A DNA stretch of 64,000 bases from Hyphomicrobium facile. Its GTDB lineage: Bacteria; Pseudomonadota; Alphaproteobacteria; Rhizobiales; Hyphomicrobiaceae. Where the stretch lies: contig NZ_FPCH01000001.1 in assembly GCF_900116175.1 (NCBI RefSeq), forward strand, positions 374,501 through 438,500, read 5' to 3'. Under the pieces are notes generated by a model. The model ran no database searches. It was not told where the DNA came from and saw only the letters and a program-made list of their open reading frames with translations. Below are positions 48,589 to 56,525 of the stretch, piece after piece; the first letter of the stretch is position 1; each line of letters opens with the position of its first letter. Position numbers and translations under genes: made by a program.

Positions 48589-48679
48589 GTCATGCCGACG
48601 GAGGTCGGCGGAGGCTGTGCGATCCGCGCGGTACGCACGTGCTGCGCTTTGCATGGATCCCGGCCTTCGCCGGGATGAC
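48589..48679. repeat. REP-like composite palindrome between converging genes
   Basis: The element starts with GTCAT and ends with ATGAC. It holds two hairpins, GCCGAC-GGAG-GTCGGC (48594-48609) and ATCCCGGC-CTTC-GCCGGGAT (48657-48676). The second resembles the short intergenic palindromes scattered in many alphaproteobacterial genomes. Only one copy was seen in this window. It may also act as terminator between the dienelactone hydrolase gene and pyrE. Confidence 0.65.
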
Positions 48680-48716
48680 GGAGGGTTGGTGGTCCTGGGT
48701 CCTGGCTCTGGGAGCG

Positions 48717-49295
48717 TTAGCTCCGGAAATCCGCGAGCGTCAGAAGTGGTTCGAACTTCAGTCCGGCAGCTGCAAACGTTTCGGCTGCACCGTCGAGGCG
48801 GTCGACGACGGTGATGACGCTGACGATCTCGGCGCCAGCGGCGCGGAGAGCATCGGCTGCCTTCAAGGCCGAGCCGCCGGTCGTCGTCACGTCTTCGACG
48901 ACAACGACCTTCTTGCCGGACATGCTCTCGCCCTTGGCCAGACCTTCGACGAGTGCCTGCGTGCCGTGTTCCTTCGCCTGTTTGCGCACGAAGAACGCGG
49001 GTAACTTTCGTCCTTGCGTGTAAGAAACGGCGGCCACGCCCGATGCGATGGGCACCGCGCCCATTTCGAGCCCGCCGATCAAATCGGCTTCGGTATTTTC
49101 GAGCTGATCGAGGATCAGTGACGCGATGAGGTACGCGCCCTCGCTGTCGAGCATAGTGGGCTTCATGTTAAAGTAAAAAGTCGACGTTTTGCCGGAGGCG
49201 AGCTTGAACGCGGGGCCTTCCTGAAAAGACCGCTCTTTAATGATCTCGATAAGCCGCGCGCGGCGAGCTGTGCGATCAGCCGATTTTACTGGCAT
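48717..49295 (-). CDS. pyrE: Orotate phosphoribosyltransferase
   Basis: 192 residues. It joins orotate to PRPP in pyrimidine synthesis. The PRPP loop is VVVVEDVTTTGGSALKAA, and FKLASGKTSTFYFNMKPTML is the typical N-terminal flexible region. ATG at 49295 is preceded by a divergent 60-base gap to the glycosyltransferase gene; the two must have back-to-back promoters. The order resembles other Rhizobiales. Confidence 0.95.
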   Translation of the reverse strand: MPVKSADRTARRARLIEIIKERSFQEGPAFKLASGKTSTFYFNMKPTMLDSEGAYLIASLILDQLENTEADLIGGLEMGAVPIASGVAAVSYTQGRKLPAFFVRKQAKEHGTQALVEGLAKGESMSGKKVVVVEDVTTTGGSALKAADALRAAGAEIVSVITVVDRLDGAAETFAAAGLKFEPLLTLADFRS

Positions 49296-49355
49296 GCGGT
49301 AGTTGAGCCCTTGCGTTTTCTGCGTTCGATGCGCAAACAGCCGAGTTCCTGAGGC

Positions 49356-51125
49356 ATGTCAAGTTTCGAAGGGCATATTGTGGTGGAGCGCCAACGCGCA
49401 ATGTGGAACTGGTGGGCAACGATCGCAGCGCGGCCGTGGGCGCCATCGCTTGCCCTCCTGGGGTTTTGCCTCGCGGTCTATTTGCCGGGCGTCGTGCGGC
49501 TGCCGGCCGTTGATCGGACCGAGATCGTTTACGCTGATACGACGCGGGATATGGTGGCGCGGGGCGATTGGACCGACCCGCGTTACGGCAACGTCGTCCA
49601 TCAATACCGGCCGATAGGCACGTTCTGGGCGCAAGGCGCGGCAGGATGGCTCGCCGGGGATTCGCTCGCGCGCGAAATCACCGTCTACCGGATCCCGTCA
49701 TTGCTGGCGGTCATGCTTGCGGTGCTGGCGCTGTTCTGGCTGGGGCGCGGGTTGGTCGGTGCGGAGACGGCGCTGATCGCGTCGGCGCTGTTCGCGGTCG
49801 CGCCGCTGACGGTGCTCGTTTCGCAACTCGCCATTGCGGAGGGGTTGTCGCTTCTGCCTGCGACCATCGCAATGCTCGCATTGGCGCGCATCTATACCAA
49901 GCCCGACGAAGGCTATCCGATGGCTCTCCTGTTCTGGATTGCTCTCGGTTTCGGCGTTCTGATCAACGCTCTGCTCGTGCCTATCCTCGTCCTCGCGACG
50001 CTGATCGCGCTTTATGTGATGGATCGGGACCTGACTTGGCTGAAGCGTTTGCGGCCGCTCATCGGCATTCCGATCGCGCTCGCCATTGGGGCCTCGTGGT
50101 TGATCATCCGTGCGCATCAGGACGGAACGCCTTTTGCCGGGATGGGCTGGCGTTCGTTCCTCGGCGCACTCGGCGGCGCGCAAGACATGAAGCTTCGCGC
50201 TTTTCCGGGCACATTCGTGCTCGCTCTCATCCTCGGCTTTCTTCCGGGGACGGTGCTCATCGGCACGGCGTTCAAGCGCTTCTGGGGAAGCCGGGACCAG
50301 GCGCTTTCGCGGTTTCTGCTCGCGTGGGTGATCGGATATCTCGTCTATCTCGAAGCGCTGTCGTCGAAGCCCGGCACCTACATGGTGCAGACGATGTTTC
50401 CGGCGCTCGCGCTCGGCGTTGCGATTGTCGTGACGAGCGAGGGCGGCGCGGGCAAGCGTCCGGAATGGAGCGGCTTCTCGACCTGGCCCTTAACGTTCGC
50501 CCTGCTGCCGCTTGCGATTTTTGCGGGCGTCTATCTGTTCGCGGGCGAGATTCCGGGCATCATTCCCGCTTTGCTCATCGCGGCAATCGCGTTGCTCTTC
50601 ATCTGGAGCGGACGGCTCGGCCGAGAAGGACAGCTTCGGCGCTGGGCCGCGGTCGGTGTTGCCGCGCTCGGACTTTTCGCCATCACGCTGCTTGGCGTGG
50701 TTCTGCCAAGTATCGACAAGATCTGGCCCGCACAGCAACTCGCGAAAGCGATTGCGGCCTGCCCGGCGAAGGAAGCGGCACTCATCGGGTTCCGCGAGCC
50801 GTCCGGCCGGTTCGTGCTTGGCATTCCTCCGGACCGGCAGATGCCGGAAGCTCTCGCGGAGAGTGCGGAGGCCAAAATTCCGACGCTTACGATCGTCGAG
50901 GACCGGTGGAAGAAGCGAACGAACTGGACGCTCCAATCGAAGTCGCTCGCGCCCCTCCCGCCGCCTGTCGGCTGCGTCTCGGCCTATAATGTGATGCGCG
51001 GCTGCCCATTGCATTTCCGGATCTATTCGCCAAATTCGTCGGAGCCGTGCACAATTCCTGCCGAGTTCGCGTGCCCCGAAAATACGCCGAAGACCGGCCC
51101 CGAAAAATCAGGCGACTGCGACTGA
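49356..51125 (+). CDS. GT39/ArnT-like membrane glycosyltransferase
   Basis: 589 residues with about 11-12 membrane segments and a soluble C-terminal end. The first periplasmic loop carries LPAVDRTEIVYADTTRDM, whose Asp and Glu pair is the catalytic signature of lipid-linked sugar transferases of the GT39/GT83 (ArnT, PMT) type. The substrate could be lipid A, a protein or another glycan; it cannot be told from the sequence. ATG at 49356 follows GAGGC; another ATG at 49401 would drop 15 residues. The C-terminus (about 480-589) is Cys-containing and may fold outside the membrane. The redoxin gene follows after 84 bases. Confidence 0.82.
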   Translation: MSSFEGHIVVERQRAMWNWWATIAARPWAPSLALLGFCLAVYLPGVVRLPAVDRTEIVYADTTRDMVARGDWTDPRYGNVVHQYRPIGTFWAQGAAGWLAGDSLAREITVYRIPSLLAVMLAVLALFWLGRGLVGAETALIASALFAVAPLTVLVSQLAIAEGLSLLPATIAMLALARIYTKPDEGYPMALLFWIALGFGVLINALLVPILVLATLIALYVMDRDLTWLKRLRPLIGIPIALAIGASWLIIRAHQDGTPFAGMGWRSFLGALGGAQDMKLRAFPGTFVLALILGFLPGTVLIGTAFKRFWGSRDQALSRFLLAWVIGYLVYLEALSSKPGTYMVQTMFPALALGVAIVVTSEGGAGKRPEWSGFSTWPLTFALLPLAIFAGVYLFAGEIPGIIPALLIAAIALLFIWSGRLGREGQLRRWAAVGVAALGLFAITLLGVVLPSIDKIWPAQQLAKAIAACPAKEAALIGFREPSGRFVLGIPPDRQMPEALAESAEAKIPTLTIVEDRWKKRTNWTLQSKSLAPLPPPVGCVSAYNVMRGCPLHFRIYSPNSSEPCTIPAEFACPENTPKTGPEKSGDCD

Positions 51126-51209
51126 CCCTGGGGTTCATCCCTCTGCCCACTGCCGGTTGGGTCGCCGGGATGCTATATGAGACGAAAATAGCGCAAGGAT
51201 TGCTTTGAG

Positions 51210-51893
51210 ATGTTCAACCCCGAACGCCCGCCCGAGATCATCGCGCAGCGCTGGCTCAACTCCGACAAGAAGCGCACGCTGAAGGCCGAGAAGGGCAAGG
51301 TCGTCGTCATCGCGATCTGGCAGCTCGCATGCCCGGGCTCGCAGAAGTTCGGCCTGCCGCAAGCCATGCGCCTTCGCGGCAGCTTTACCGAGGACGAGGT
51401 GTCGGTGCTCGGCCTCCACATGGCATTCGAAAAGTTCGACGAGCAGACGCCCGAGAAGGTCGAAGCCTTCTTGAAGGAAAACGGCATCACCATTCCTATC
51501 GCGCTCGATAAGCCGAGTGCTGAAGGTATTCCGGAGACGATGAAGGCTTACGAGCTGCAGGGCACACCCGCGCTTTTGATCTTCGATCGTCAGGGACGGT
51601 TGCGGCGGCACTATCTCGGCGCGGTCGATGATTTCCGGCTCGGCGCCGAAGTGATGGCGTTGCTGATCGAGGACAAGGACAGCCCGCGCGAAATGTCGAT
51701 CGCGCTGGAGCGCAAGCTCGCGGCGGCGCTCGTCGATCCCGAGGCGCATCATCACGATCATGGCGATCAATGCGGCTGCGGGCACGATCACAGCCATGAT
51801 CATGGGCACGATCACGGTCACGGGCATGATCACGCCCATGATCATGGGCACGGTGAGCCGGGGCACGTACACGGACCTGACTGCAAGCACTAA
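51210..51893 (+). CDS. Redoxin with histidine-rich metal-binding tail
   Basis: 227 residues. Residues about 15-160 are a thioredoxin-fold domain of the TlpA/AhpC type with WQLACPGSQKF, so the active site is CxxS (Cys41, Ser44), and with the cis-proline in LQGTPALLIFDRQGRL. The final 48 residues (180-227) hold 19 His, with many HDH and HGH steps, and three Cys; such a tail would bind Zn, Ni or Cu. No signal peptide is visible, so it is cytosolic. The last base of its TAA overlaps the ATG of the FNT gene, showing coupling. Its true function is not known. Confidence 0.8.
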   Translation: MFNPERPPEIIAQRWLNSDKKRTLKAEKGKVVVIAIWQLACPGSQKFGLPQAMRLRGSFTEDEVSVLGLHMAFEKFDEQTPEKVEAFLKENGITIPIALDKPSAEGIPETMKAYELQGTPALLIFDRQGRLRRHYLGAVDDFRLGAEVMALLIEDKDSPREMSIALERKLAAALVDPEAHHHDHGDQCGCGHDHSHDHGHDHGHGHDHAHDHGHGEPGHVHGPDCKH

Positions 51894-52777
51894 TGGCTGA
51901 AAAGCGAACCGAGACTGACGGCAAGCCGGAGGATACGCAAGATCCTCCGCCGGGGTCCGGGCTCAGCCGCAAGGAACGCGCGCAGGTTCGCGAGTCGGTC
52001 AAACCGCGGCCGGCGGTCATCTACGAGATCATACGCGTGCAAGGCGAGGCGGAGTTGCGCCGCCCCGCTTCCGCGCTTTGGTGGTCCGGCATCGCCGCTG
52101 GGATCTCCATCGGCTTTTCATTTCTCACTGAAGCGGCGCTTGCGGCGCATCTTCCGGCGTCGGAGTGGACACCGATTGTCGCCAAGCTCGGCTACGCGGT
52201 CGGCTTTCTGATCGTCATCCTCGGCCACCAGCAGCTTTTCACCGAAAACGTCCTGACGGCCGTGTTGCCGGTGATGGCGCGGAAGAAATTCCATTGGTTC
52301 GTCAAGATGCTGCGGCTCTGGGGCATCGTCCTCGCCGCGAACCTTGCGGGTTGTTTTGTTTTCGCGTTCGCGATCGTCCGGCTGCCGATTATTCCGGCGG
52401 ATCTCGGGCCTTCGCTGGCGAATATCGTAACGAGCGTGATGAGCAACACGCCGGTGGAGATGTTCGCCAAGGGCATTGGCGCGGGCTGGCTGATCGCGGC
52501 GCTCGTTTGGATCATCGCGTCGACGGAAGGCGTCGAATTTCTCGTCATACTGCTGCTCACCTACCTGATCGCCTTTTTCGGATTTACCCATATCGTCGCC
52601 GGGAGCGTCGAAGCGATCTACGGGGTGCTTACGGGCCTCATCAACGTCGAGAAGGCTCTGTTCGGCTTCTTTCTTCCGACCCTGGCGGGCAATGTTTTCG
52701 GCGGCACCGTGCTCTTTTCGTTGCTGAGCTATGCGCAGGTGCGCGAAGAAATTTACGCGGAACGCGCGGACCACTGA
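51893..52777 (+). CDS. Formate/nitrite transporter family (YfdC-like) channel
   Basis: 294 residues. A charged N-terminal tail of about 60 residues precedes six membrane segments of the FNT fold. LGHQQLFTENVLTAVLPVM and FFGFTHIVAGSVEAIYGV are the family signatures; the His of the second is the central histidine of FNT channels, which pass formate, nitrite, hydrosulfide or related anions. YfdC-like members have no assigned substrate. Co-translation with the histidine-tailed redoxin (TAATG overlap) suggests a joint role, for example anion or metal stress; this is inference. Confidence 0.87.
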   Translation: MAEKRTETDGKPEDTQDPPPGSGLSRKERAQVRESVKPRPAVIYEIIRVQGEAELRRPASALWWSGIAAGISIGFSFLTEAALAAHLPASEWTPIVAKLGYAVGFLIVILGHQQLFTENVLTAVLPVMARKKFHWFVKMLRLWGIVLAANLAGCFVFAFAIVRLPIIPADLGPSLANIVTSVMSNTPVEMFAKGIGAGWLIAALVWIIASTEGVEFLVILLLTYLIAFFGFTHIVAGSVEAIYGVLTGLINVEKALFGFFLPTLAGNVFGGTVLFSLLSYAQVREEIYAERADH

Positions 52778-52987
52778 CGCCCGACTTTCTTGCGCCACCC
52801 GAATCACGCTTTTCTCCGCTCTACAAGTCGAGGGCGGAGAAAGCTCATGGTCGAGCGAGCAGGTGGACGAGGGACGAAAGCGCAAGCGGGCGAGGCCGCC
52901 GAGGAAGCCAGCTCCCGGCGGCGTTCTGCTAGGGCGTCCGATCAGGGCGACGCCTCTTCGCGAAGCCAGCGGGTCGCTGGAAGCAAG

Positions 52988-53839
52988 ATGACCATTGCGC
53001 TGGTCTATGATTTCGACGGCACGCTGTCGCCGCGCCCGATGCAGGAATACGCGTTTCTTCCCAAGCTCGGCATCGAGCCGAAGGAGTTCTGGGCCGAGTG
53101 TACGCGCGTATCGAAGGCCGAGCGCGCCGACGCGCTGATCACCTACATGCATCTCCTCTACAAGAAGGCGAAAGAGAAGGGCGTCCGCATCGATCGCGCC
53201 GATCTCGTCGCTCAGGGCAAGAAGGTGGAGCTTTATCCCGGCGTCGAGGCCTGGTTCGAGCAGATGCACGCCTACGTGAGGAAGCGCGGTGCGGAGGCGG
53301 GCATCACGGTGAAGCATTACCTCGTGTCGTCGGGGCTGACGGAGATCATCGAGGGGACGAAGATCTTCCCGCACTTCGCCAACGTGTTTGCGAGCGAGTA
53401 TTGGTTCGACGCCTACGATCTGCCGTTCCCGAAGCGGGTCATCTCCGATACGGGCAAGACGCAATTCCTGTTCCGGATCAACAAGGGCATCGAGGATCTC
53501 GGCGAGAACATCAACGCGCACATGCCCGAGGATGAGCGGCCGATCCCGTTTTCGAATTTCATCTATTTCGGAGATGGCGATACGGACGTGCCGTCGATGG
53601 CGCTGCTGAAAAAGAACGGCGGCCACGCGATTGCCGTGCATGATCCGGGCGAAAACGAAGCGAAATGCGTCGAGCTCTTCAAGGCGGGCCGCTGCGATTT
53701 CTACGCGGGCGCCGATTATCGCAAGGGCTCGGACTTATTCAAGCGCACGTGCCTGCTGCTCGACCGCATCATCGCGGATGTGCGGGTGAAGGAAGAGGCG
53801 CGGGGGTTGGGGGGAAAATCCTTGAAACACACCGAATGA
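52988..53839 (+). CDS. HAD-superfamily hydrolase, PSPase-like
   Basis: 283 residues. HAD motif I is VYDFDGTLSPRPMQ (Asp8 and Asp10), motif II lies in HYLVSSGLTEII, motif III lies near FPKRVIS, and motif IV is IYFGDGDTDVPSMAL. The cap inserted between motifs I and II is like the phosphoserine phosphatase group. The substrate is unknown. ATG at 52988 follows GGAAGCAAG; the open frame upstream starts with low-similarity sequence rich in Arg and Ser. The stop overlaps the start of the next gene in ATGA, although that gene has a different composition. Confidence 0.85.
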   Translation: MTIALVYDFDGTLSPRPMQEYAFLPKLGIEPKEFWAECTRVSKAERADALITYMHLLYKKAKEKGVRIDRADLVAQGKKVELYPGVEAWFEQMHAYVRKRGAEAGITVKHYLVSSGLTEIIEGTKIFPHFANVFASEYWFDAYDLPFPKRVISDTGKTQFLFRINKGIEDLGENINAHMPEDERPIPFSNFIYFGDGDTDVPSMALLKKNGGHAIAVHDPGENEAKCVELFKAGRCDFYAGADYRKGSDLFKRTCLLLDRIIADVRVKEEARGLGGKSLKHTE

Positions 53840-54693
53840 CACTGGATGAATTCAAAAGACTGAATCCATATTGTTGTTATTGCGGTGGCAGATCTCCAAC
53901 CCAACAAGAGGAGCACGCACCTCCTAAAATACTATTCTTCGAAAAGCGAAGACCCGATCAGCTAGTCGTTCCAGCATGTGGTAAATGCAATGGAGCGTTT
54001 GCACAAACCGATCAGATTGTTGCCTTCCTGGCTAGGGCGACTCGAGAATGGTCGGGTGTTGGTTTAGATCGTGAGCGAATTGCAAAGATGATGCAATTCG
54101 GAATAGCCAAAAGGCATCCGGAGTTAATCCAGGAATGGTCTCGGGTGACCCTGTCTCAACGCCGAAGATTGCGTCGGATAACGGGCTGCGATTTTTCGAA
54201 AGCCCCCGCTCTAAACTTTGGTCCTCTAACGCTACGTCACTTTCAAGCTTTTGGCGCTAGAATGGCATTCGCGATGCATTACCATCATACTAAAAGAATT
54301 ATCCCTGAACGTGGTGGGGCGATTGTTGAAATCAAAACTGCGCAACATTTGTTGGCTGGCTGGCGACCGCCTGCAGAGCTCTTTGAGGTCCTGGGCAATC
54401 CGAGGACGCTAGCTCAAGGCAAACGAAATCACGTCGCAAATCAGTTCTTGTTCGCGTGTGGGCCAGATGCGGCCACCACTTGTTATTTCGCAGCATTTGG
54501 GGCGGATTTTGCTTTGATACTCTTTGTTTCGGAGGATGATGGGGAATTTGAAGCGGCGAGCGCACTAGGGGCCCATATACATAAACCAGGAAAATTCTTC
54601 GAATTTCCCCTTCCGCTTTCCATGGGTCCGCTATGCTTCGAGGCACCGCTAATCGCTAATGGTTGGCGTTTTCTTAGCGCCCTTCGATCTTGA
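53836..54693 (+). CDS. HNH-endonuclease-like protein in lower-GC DNA
   Basis: 285 residues. The N-terminal 60 residues form a zinc-bound HNH-like site: CCYCGG (Cys13 and Cys16), EEHAPPK (His27), then VPACGKCNGAF (Cys48, Cys51, Asn52). The remaining 225 residues match no known domain. The third HNH residue is not evident after CN, so activity is unsure. Codon use and base composition are poorer in GC than the flanks, a sign of transfer. It starts in an ATGA overlap with the HAD gene, and its end overlaps the convergent small gene by 20 bases. No partner methylase or toxin-antitoxin gene is visible. Confidence 0.7.
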   Translation: MTLDEFKRLNPYCCYCGGRSPTQQEEHAPPKILFFEKRRPDQLVVPACGKCNGAFAQTDQIVAFLARATREWSGVGLDRERIAKMMQFGIAKRHPELIQEWSRVTLSQRRRLRRITGCDFSKAPALNFGPLTLRHFQAFGARMAFAMHYHHTKRIIPERGGAIVEIKTAQHLLAGWRPPAELFEVLGNPRTLAQGKRNHVANQFLFACGPDAATTCYFAAFGADFALILFVSEDDGEFEAASALGAHIHKPGKFFEFPLPLSMGPLCFEAPLIANGWRFLSALRS

Positions 54694-54802
54694 TCCCAGG
54701 AAGATCGACTTTGACCTTCGTCTGCTGGGAGTCCCAGAGGAGATAGCCGAGTACGATCACCGTTCCGGCGAGCACTCCGATGACGACCGATCTGATGTCC
54801 AT
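54674..54802 (-). CDS. Small membrane protein of 42 residues
   Basis: The frame reads MDIRSVVIGVLAGTVIVLGY then LLWDSQQTKVKVDLPGIKIE GR, a single membrane helix (about 5-23) followed by a short polar tail. A strong ribosome site AGGTAGGGA precedes the ATG at 54802. Small proteins with this look (one helix, WD, then a V/I-rich tail with LPG) occur widely in Rhizobiales and are of unknown function. Its end overlaps the end of the HNH-like gene by 20 bases. The frame is too short for many gene finders but the ribosome site supports it. Confidence 0.65.
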   Translation of the reverse strand: MDIRSVVIGVLAGTVIVLGYLLWDSQQTKVKVDLPGIKIEGR

Positions 54803-54872
54803 GATTCCCTACCTGTGTTGGCTTTCATCATGCCATCAATCAGCATGAATTTCAGCTATAAGTTTACCTCAT

Positions 54873-54901
54873 AAAAAAGCGACCCCGCAAAGCGGAGCCG
54901 C
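54873..54901 (-). terminator. Intrinsic terminator after the Gly/His-rich gene
   Basis: On the minus strand an 11-bp stem (54891-54901 with 54878-54888, two G-U pairs) with loop TTT is followed by a run of T at 54873-54877. It ends the gene at 54952-55320. Confidence 0.7.
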
Positions 54902-54951
54902 TGATAATCGTTATGCTTCTACCTCAACGCGAGGTTGGACGCACGAGCCGT

Positions 54952-55320
54952 TTAGTAGCAGACCCAGACGAACTCGGCGTAGCGCGGCGACCAGCGCCAG
55001 CACGGGCCGATGCCGTAGGCGTACCAGCGACCGTGCCAGAACCGGCGTCCGTGGTGGCCATGATGGCGGCCGCGGTTGAAATCGCGTCCGTAGTGTCTGC
55101 CTCCGCCGCGGTAATGCTTCCCGGCGCGATGTCCTGGATTGCCCATATGGCCGCCACCGCGACGATGACCGCCCATCTGATGGCCGCCGCCCTTATGACC
55201 GCCGCTCATGTGGTGGCCGCCGCCTTTATGACCGCCGCCGCCGTGTTGGCGTGCGTCTGCCGCTAATGGCATCGCCAGCGCTGCGATCATCGCCGCAACC
55301 AATGCTAGACCTCGTTTCAT
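54952..55320 (-). CDS. Secreted Gly/His-rich protein
   Basis: 122 residues. A signal peptide (MKRGLALVAAMIAALAMPLA, cut after AADA or nearby) is followed by Gly/His repeats such as GGGHKGGGHHMSGGHKGGGH, then a basic RH-rich stretch and a C-terminal end with two Cys (GPCWRWSPRYAEFVWVCY) and many aromatic residues. The His density suggests metal binding in the periplasm or outer surface; this is inferred. ATG at 55320 follows AAGGAGCCACC. Proteins with a similar WxGRWYxYGxGPCWxW end are common but uncharacterised in Hyphomicrobiales. Confidence 0.72.
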   Translation of the reverse strand: MKRGLALVAAMIAALAMPLAADARQHGGGGHKGGGHHMSGGHKGGGHQMGGHRRGGGHMGNPGHRAGKHYRGGGRHYGRDFNRGRHHGHHGRRFWHGRWYAYGIGPCWRWSPRYAEFVWVCY

Positions 55321-55556
55321 GGTGGCTCCTTTTTCTTCTTGGTGGTGCCGCAGAGCGGCGCAGTGCGCACCAGCGAATGATGCTACTTGCGCAAACGGCA
55401 AGCTCCAGCGATCAGTTCCGGTCGGTGCGCAAAGTCGAGCTAAATTGGCCGCTAACTTTTATTTGCTGTTAAAGCGGCGGGATTTTTTGCAGGGTTGCGA
55501 CGGATTTTCGACAGTTCTGCGTTAAGTCGGCCCGTTTTTCGTTTGCCCTACTGCAA

Positions 55557-55590
55557 CATCAGAGCCCGAGTATCATCACAGCCCGAGTAT
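55557..55590. repeat. 17-base tandem duplication across the end of the dioxygenase gene
   Basis: CATCAGAGCCCGAGTAT (55557-55573) and CATCACAGCCCGAGTAT (55574-55590) differ at one base. The second copy covers the last codons and the stop of the dioxygenase gene (stop at 55576-55578), and the first lies after the stop. Confidence 0.8.
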
Positions 55591-56343
55591 GCGGCGGAAA
55601 AATCCGCGCCCGGCTTTTGCTGTTGTTTCACCGCTCCTGTCGACGCCGATGAGGAGGGCCGCGACGATGGTGTCACCGTCTTCGCTCATCGCGAGCACGG
55701 TGCCGCCGCCTTCGCGTTGGCCATCGCTGAAGATCCAGTCGGTGGCGTTCGTGGTGTCGGGAACGGCACGCGCGTTGTAGGGCTGGCGCGTCGAATAAAT
55801 GCGTGCGCTGAAGTCGTCAGGAAAATAGATCTGTCCGATGACGAGGCTCGTCTCGTTGAGGAAGACCTTGACGTGGATGTGGGGCGTGCGTCCCGGATAC
55901 CATCCTGGATAGACCGATTGGAACGTAACGCGCCCGTCGGCGTCGGTCATCTGTGTGCCGCGCAGATAGGTCTGACCTTTCGTCGAGATCTCGCGTGATG
56001 CACCCTGGCCGGAATATCCGGAATAGATGCCGCTTGCGTCAGCATGCCAGACGTCGACACGGGCGTTTGCGATCGGCGTGCAGGGGCCAGCCTCGATGAC
56101 GCGGAGCGAAAGCCGAAGCGGCGCGCCCGGACGGCCTTCGGAAATATCGGATCGCACGAGCTTCGGATCGAAGTAGAACGGACCTTCGACGGCTTGGGGC
56201 AGCAGTACGCATTGGCCATGAGGTTGCTCAGCTGCCGCCGGCGTATCGCTCGCGGCGGACGCGGAGCCTGCCATGATCGCGGACGCGGCCGGCGCGGCGA
56301 GCACGCCCGTCAAAGCTTGTCGACGCGAAAGAGATTTGGTCAT
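55576..56343 (-). CDS. Intradiol ring-cleavage dioxygenase-like protein, Tat-exported
   Basis: 255 residues. The N-terminus SLSRRQALTGVLAAPAASA with twin Arg looks like a Tat signal. The dioxygenase core has iron ligands Tyr107 or Tyr110 in WHADASGIYSGY, Tyr149, His155 and His157 in YPGWYPGRTPHIHVKVF. This fold cleaves catechols or protocatechuate with Fe(III), but exported members of the family have unknown substrates. Also typical is QAVEGPFYFDP near the start. A 182-base gap separates it from purK. The C-terminal end is duplicated at the DNA level. Confidence 0.85.
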   Translation of the reverse strand: MTKSLSRRQALTGVLAAPAASAIMAGSASAASDTPAAAEQPHGQCVLLPQAVEGPFYFDPKLVRSDISEGRPGAPLRLSLRVIEAGPCTPIANARVDVWHADASGIYSGYSGQGASREISTKGQTYLRGTQMTDADGRVTFQSVYPGWYPGRTPHIHVKVFLNETSLVIGQIYFPDDFSARIYSTRQPYNARAVPDTTNATDWIFSDGQREGGGTVLAMSEDGDTIVAALLIGVDRSGETTAKAGRGFFRRILGL

Positions 56344-56525
56344 TGCCTCTTTTCAAATTCACAGATGGGCGACGGCGCGAGCGTGCGCTGGTCGATGCCT
56401 CAAACATAGTGAATTTGTGGCGAGTTTAACGGTGCCCGAAGCGCGCAGACGCCGGGTTCAATTGGCTTTCCGTGAACGTGCTGGAGAAAGCGCCGTCGCG
56501 TCTCGTCGGCGAGACCGCGCGTGTA

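Noticed and set aside
51770-51885. Repeats in the histidine-tail DNA as a mobile or regulatory repeat
   Set aside because: They are coding repeats of His-Asp and His-Gly codons inside an intact frame.
54659-54874. Plus-strand frame of 71 codons after the HNH-like gene
   Set aside because: No ribosome site; the minus strand has a better small gene with a strong ribosome site and a membrane helix in the same place.
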